A stretch of DNA of 64,000 nt, taken from the NCBI GenBank assembly GCA_905250125.1, contig CAJNOL010001233.1, positions 1 through 64,000 on the forward strand. Direction: 5' to 3'. Position 1 is the first letter of the stretch; every line of letters begins with the position of its first letter. Both the position numbers and the translations under genes were made by a program. A model generated the notes under the pieces. That model was not told the origin of the DNA, made no database searches, and was given only the letters and a program-made list of their open reading frames with translations. The stretch comes from Rotaria sordida. Its lineage: Eukaryota > Rotifera > Eurotatoria > Philodinida > Philodinidae. Below, piece by piece: positions 61,824-64,000 of this stretch.

Positions 61824-63632
61824 ATTGAATAGCTTTCATTCTATACAGATATTTTGTTTTATTTGTCATAATCCTTTGAGCACCATCATGTAAAAAAATA
61901 TTTGCTTTTTATTCTTATCTTCATTATCAGTTATATCCATAGATTCTATTTATAGACTGTTTTAACATAGTTTCGAAATGTAATTATGTGCTACAAGGTC
62001 GTTAGATTTATTTTTAGTATTATCTATAGTTAGTAACAAATTTTCTTTCTAATAGTCAAAAATGTATTTTTAATCTTCATTATCATTATTAAAATATAAC
62101 ATATCCTTAGTTTTTTTCGGTCTAATGCCAATAGTACTAGTAGAAAAGAAAATCCTATGTAATAAGGAACTATAAATGTCACGCAACCATATTGCGACGA
62201 TGTTACTATTACTAAAAAAAGTCGTCATCCTTGTTGTCACTGGAGAATTCTGTAAGTGTTGTTGCAAAAAAAAACAAGATAGAATAAAAAGAGAAAGAGG
62301 AAAAAAAAGAAAAGAATATAAATTTGATCATATCTCATCTAAGCTATGCTCGCGTGTCTTCGGCGAGTTCGAAGTAGTGGATGCTTAAATGACGAAAACG
62401 TGAAAAAAAAATACTACGTTACAATAGCACTCACATTTGCTGCTATTTTTAGCTTCGTCTCTTTTTCCTTGTTTTCTTTTTTTTTCTCCTCCTTTCTTTT
62501 TCTCTCCACTCAATGCATATGTGTATTTGCGTCAGGATATGACAGAATGTCGTTCTTGATGCTTATTTCTAGGTCTATATTTTCTTTGTTTTGCGATCGA
62601 GTTCTTTTACATTAGTCGTCTCGACGTTATATTTATAAGTAAACTATTAATTGATGATAAGTTTTGTTGAAATGGAAATTTATTGATGGTAAGCGTCTTT
62701 CAAAAGTTCGTTTTAGTTTTTTTTTGTTTCTTTCTAAAAACAAATGAATCCTAACCGAATAACCTAGTATAATATCGCTGATACTATTTACACACAATTA
62801 AACATATTCATACAATCGTTTAAGAAATTTTTCATGCATTGTATTGATTCATTCGAAGTTTATTCTCAATGGATTACAATATTTTATCTATTGATATATA
62901 AAAATATGAGATTACAATAGCAAATAATGAGAATTTTAGGTACATTGGCAATTATCGCCTTAGGGTCAAGGCTTTATATTCTTAGCAGACAGAAATAGCA
63001 AGGAAAAAATAGAATGTTTGACGAATGTCTATTGAAAAGCGGAAAGAATAATAGATCGTGTCGTTGTGAATTCCTTGAATAAGAAGAAAAAGAAATAAAA
63101 GAAACGAAAGAAGAAGAAGAAGTTTGACAGAAGATAATAGTCAATGTACTACTTGGCAAAAGAAATGATGAAGGAAACAAAAATAGACACTACATGCAAT
63201 CAACACCTTTGCGAATCGTCCATCATAGCTATATATAGTAAAACACATGATGAAACAGACAGCTATACCATCAACAAGAATAACGTCCACGCAATCAATA
63301 AATAAGCAAGAAAAAACACAGGTGAGATTCAATATGCGGCAAATGTCGTAGTAATTTTAAAAAAGAAAAGAACTAAAATTGATACTTGAAAAAATTTATT
63401 CTTTTTTTCTTCTTTTTGAACGAATGCCTAGTAGTTGGTGATTATTTTTTTTTTCTTCTTCCATTCTTCCTGTTCGTGCAGAATTTTATGTCCTCTTGTG
63501 ACTATTATTATTTTTGCTAAGGCATTCATTTATTCATTCTGTTCGTCTTTTCTCATTTTCTTTTTTTTTCTATTCATTCATAATAAAAAAAAAACCGACA
63601 AGAGAAAAAGGTATATAAATATACTTATATAT

Positions 63633-63652
63633 ATATATATATATACGTGTTG
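63633..63652. repeat. (TA)n microsatellite
   Basis: Simple TA run in non-coding sequence near the right edge of the window. Confidence 0.8.
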
Positions 63653-64000
63653 TTTTTGTATTTCATTTACAAGAAAGAGATATAACATGCAGAAAGTGTC
63701 TACCTTTTTTAGAATAGAATAAATTTCGCTATGCCATATTAAGCATGCTTTTACGTATATACGAGCAATATATCGTCAAACAAAATTTTATATAAAATAA
63801 CTGCTTAGACAGTGTTGTTTTGTTGTTGACGAATGCAATTGTGCGCACCTGCGAGGGAGAAAGAGAGTTGTCATTGCAACTTAAGAGAAGGGAGGGGCCG
63901 GGTGATGTACTACCATGCATATTTTTGCATTTTTTTTTTAAGTTGACCAATAGCAGTAGAGGGTAGAGATGAAAGAACACGATCAATTCAAGTGGAGTAA

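Larger units (their letters stand above)
60746..64000. other. Upstream region of neurabin, no coding gene
   Basis: No recognised coding region up to the window edge. It holds a promoter-like block (CRE and TATA) at 61585-61620 facing right, an AG microsatellite at 61784-61820, and a TA run at 63633-63652. A short GC-rich patch (GGGAGGGGCCGGG) lies at about 63890-63902. Open frames here are short and low in complexity. Confidence 0.5.

Noticed and set aside
1-64000. tRNA, rRNA, CRISPR arrays, telomeric repeats
   Set aside because: No cloverleaf with a GGTTCGAAT-type arm, no rRNA-like block, no regularly spaced identical repeats with unique spacers, and no G-rich telomere runs were seen.

Overview
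The window is AT-rich (roughly 70 percent or more) nuclear DNA of an invertebrate animal. The genes carry many short introns of about 50-75 bp with GT..AG ends, and their proteins are clearly metazoan (neurabin, RNF123/KPC1, MOCS3, SEC62, BET1, RBM25, TMEM14, GMPPB). The compact introns, AT content, style of TIR domain and number of foldback or miniature DNA transposons fit a rotifer best, probably a bdelloid. This is an inference; no species can be named from sequence alone.

Layout. 1-5374: no recognisable gene. 5375-7991 (-): divergent Rel-homology (NF-kB/NFAT-type) transcription factor. 7992-12123: gene-free, with degenerate ACTGA/TCAGT repeats. 12124-14307 (-): TIR-domain protein. 14308-16820: intergenic, with foldback copy A. 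16821-18549 (-): GMPPB. 18990-26322 (-): RNF123, with foldback copy B in an intron. 26323-30421: gene-poor, with a piggyBac-like MITE. 30422-31642 (-): intronless MOCS3/UBA4. 33302-34521 (+): SEC62. 34522-43408: a 9-kb transposon graveyard. It holds a long foldback (36.2-37.1 kb), a 4-kb Tc1/mariner-like element with about 0.5-kb inverted arms (37357-41382), a TA-flanked element nested in its left arm, and a small MITE in its centre. 43409-43874 (+): TMEM14. 44316-49243 (+): RBM25, with a Tc1-type MITE in one micro-intron. 51786-52737 (+): CAP/GAPR-1 protein. 52797-53165 (-): BET1 SNARE, convergent with the CAP gene. 53864-60745 (-): neurabin/spinophilin, with foldback copy C in an intron. 60746-64000: no coding gene, but a CRE + TATA promoter-like block near 61.6 kb.

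How the genes relate. Most are unrelated housekeeping genes: mannose activation, tRNA thiolation/Moco, ER translocation, ER-Golgi fusion, splicing, and actin/PP1 scaffolding. Three neighbours on one strand could touch one pathway: a Rel-domain factor, a TIR protein, and RNF123/KPC1, which in mammals ubiquitinates the NF-kB precursor p105. That link is inference. The most notable signal outside genes is the set of foldback and TIR elements. One three-copy family shares its ends and internal blocks. One 4-kb element carries a motif repeated at about 212-bp intervals in both arms, and the empty site of a nested insertion is preserved in its sister arm.
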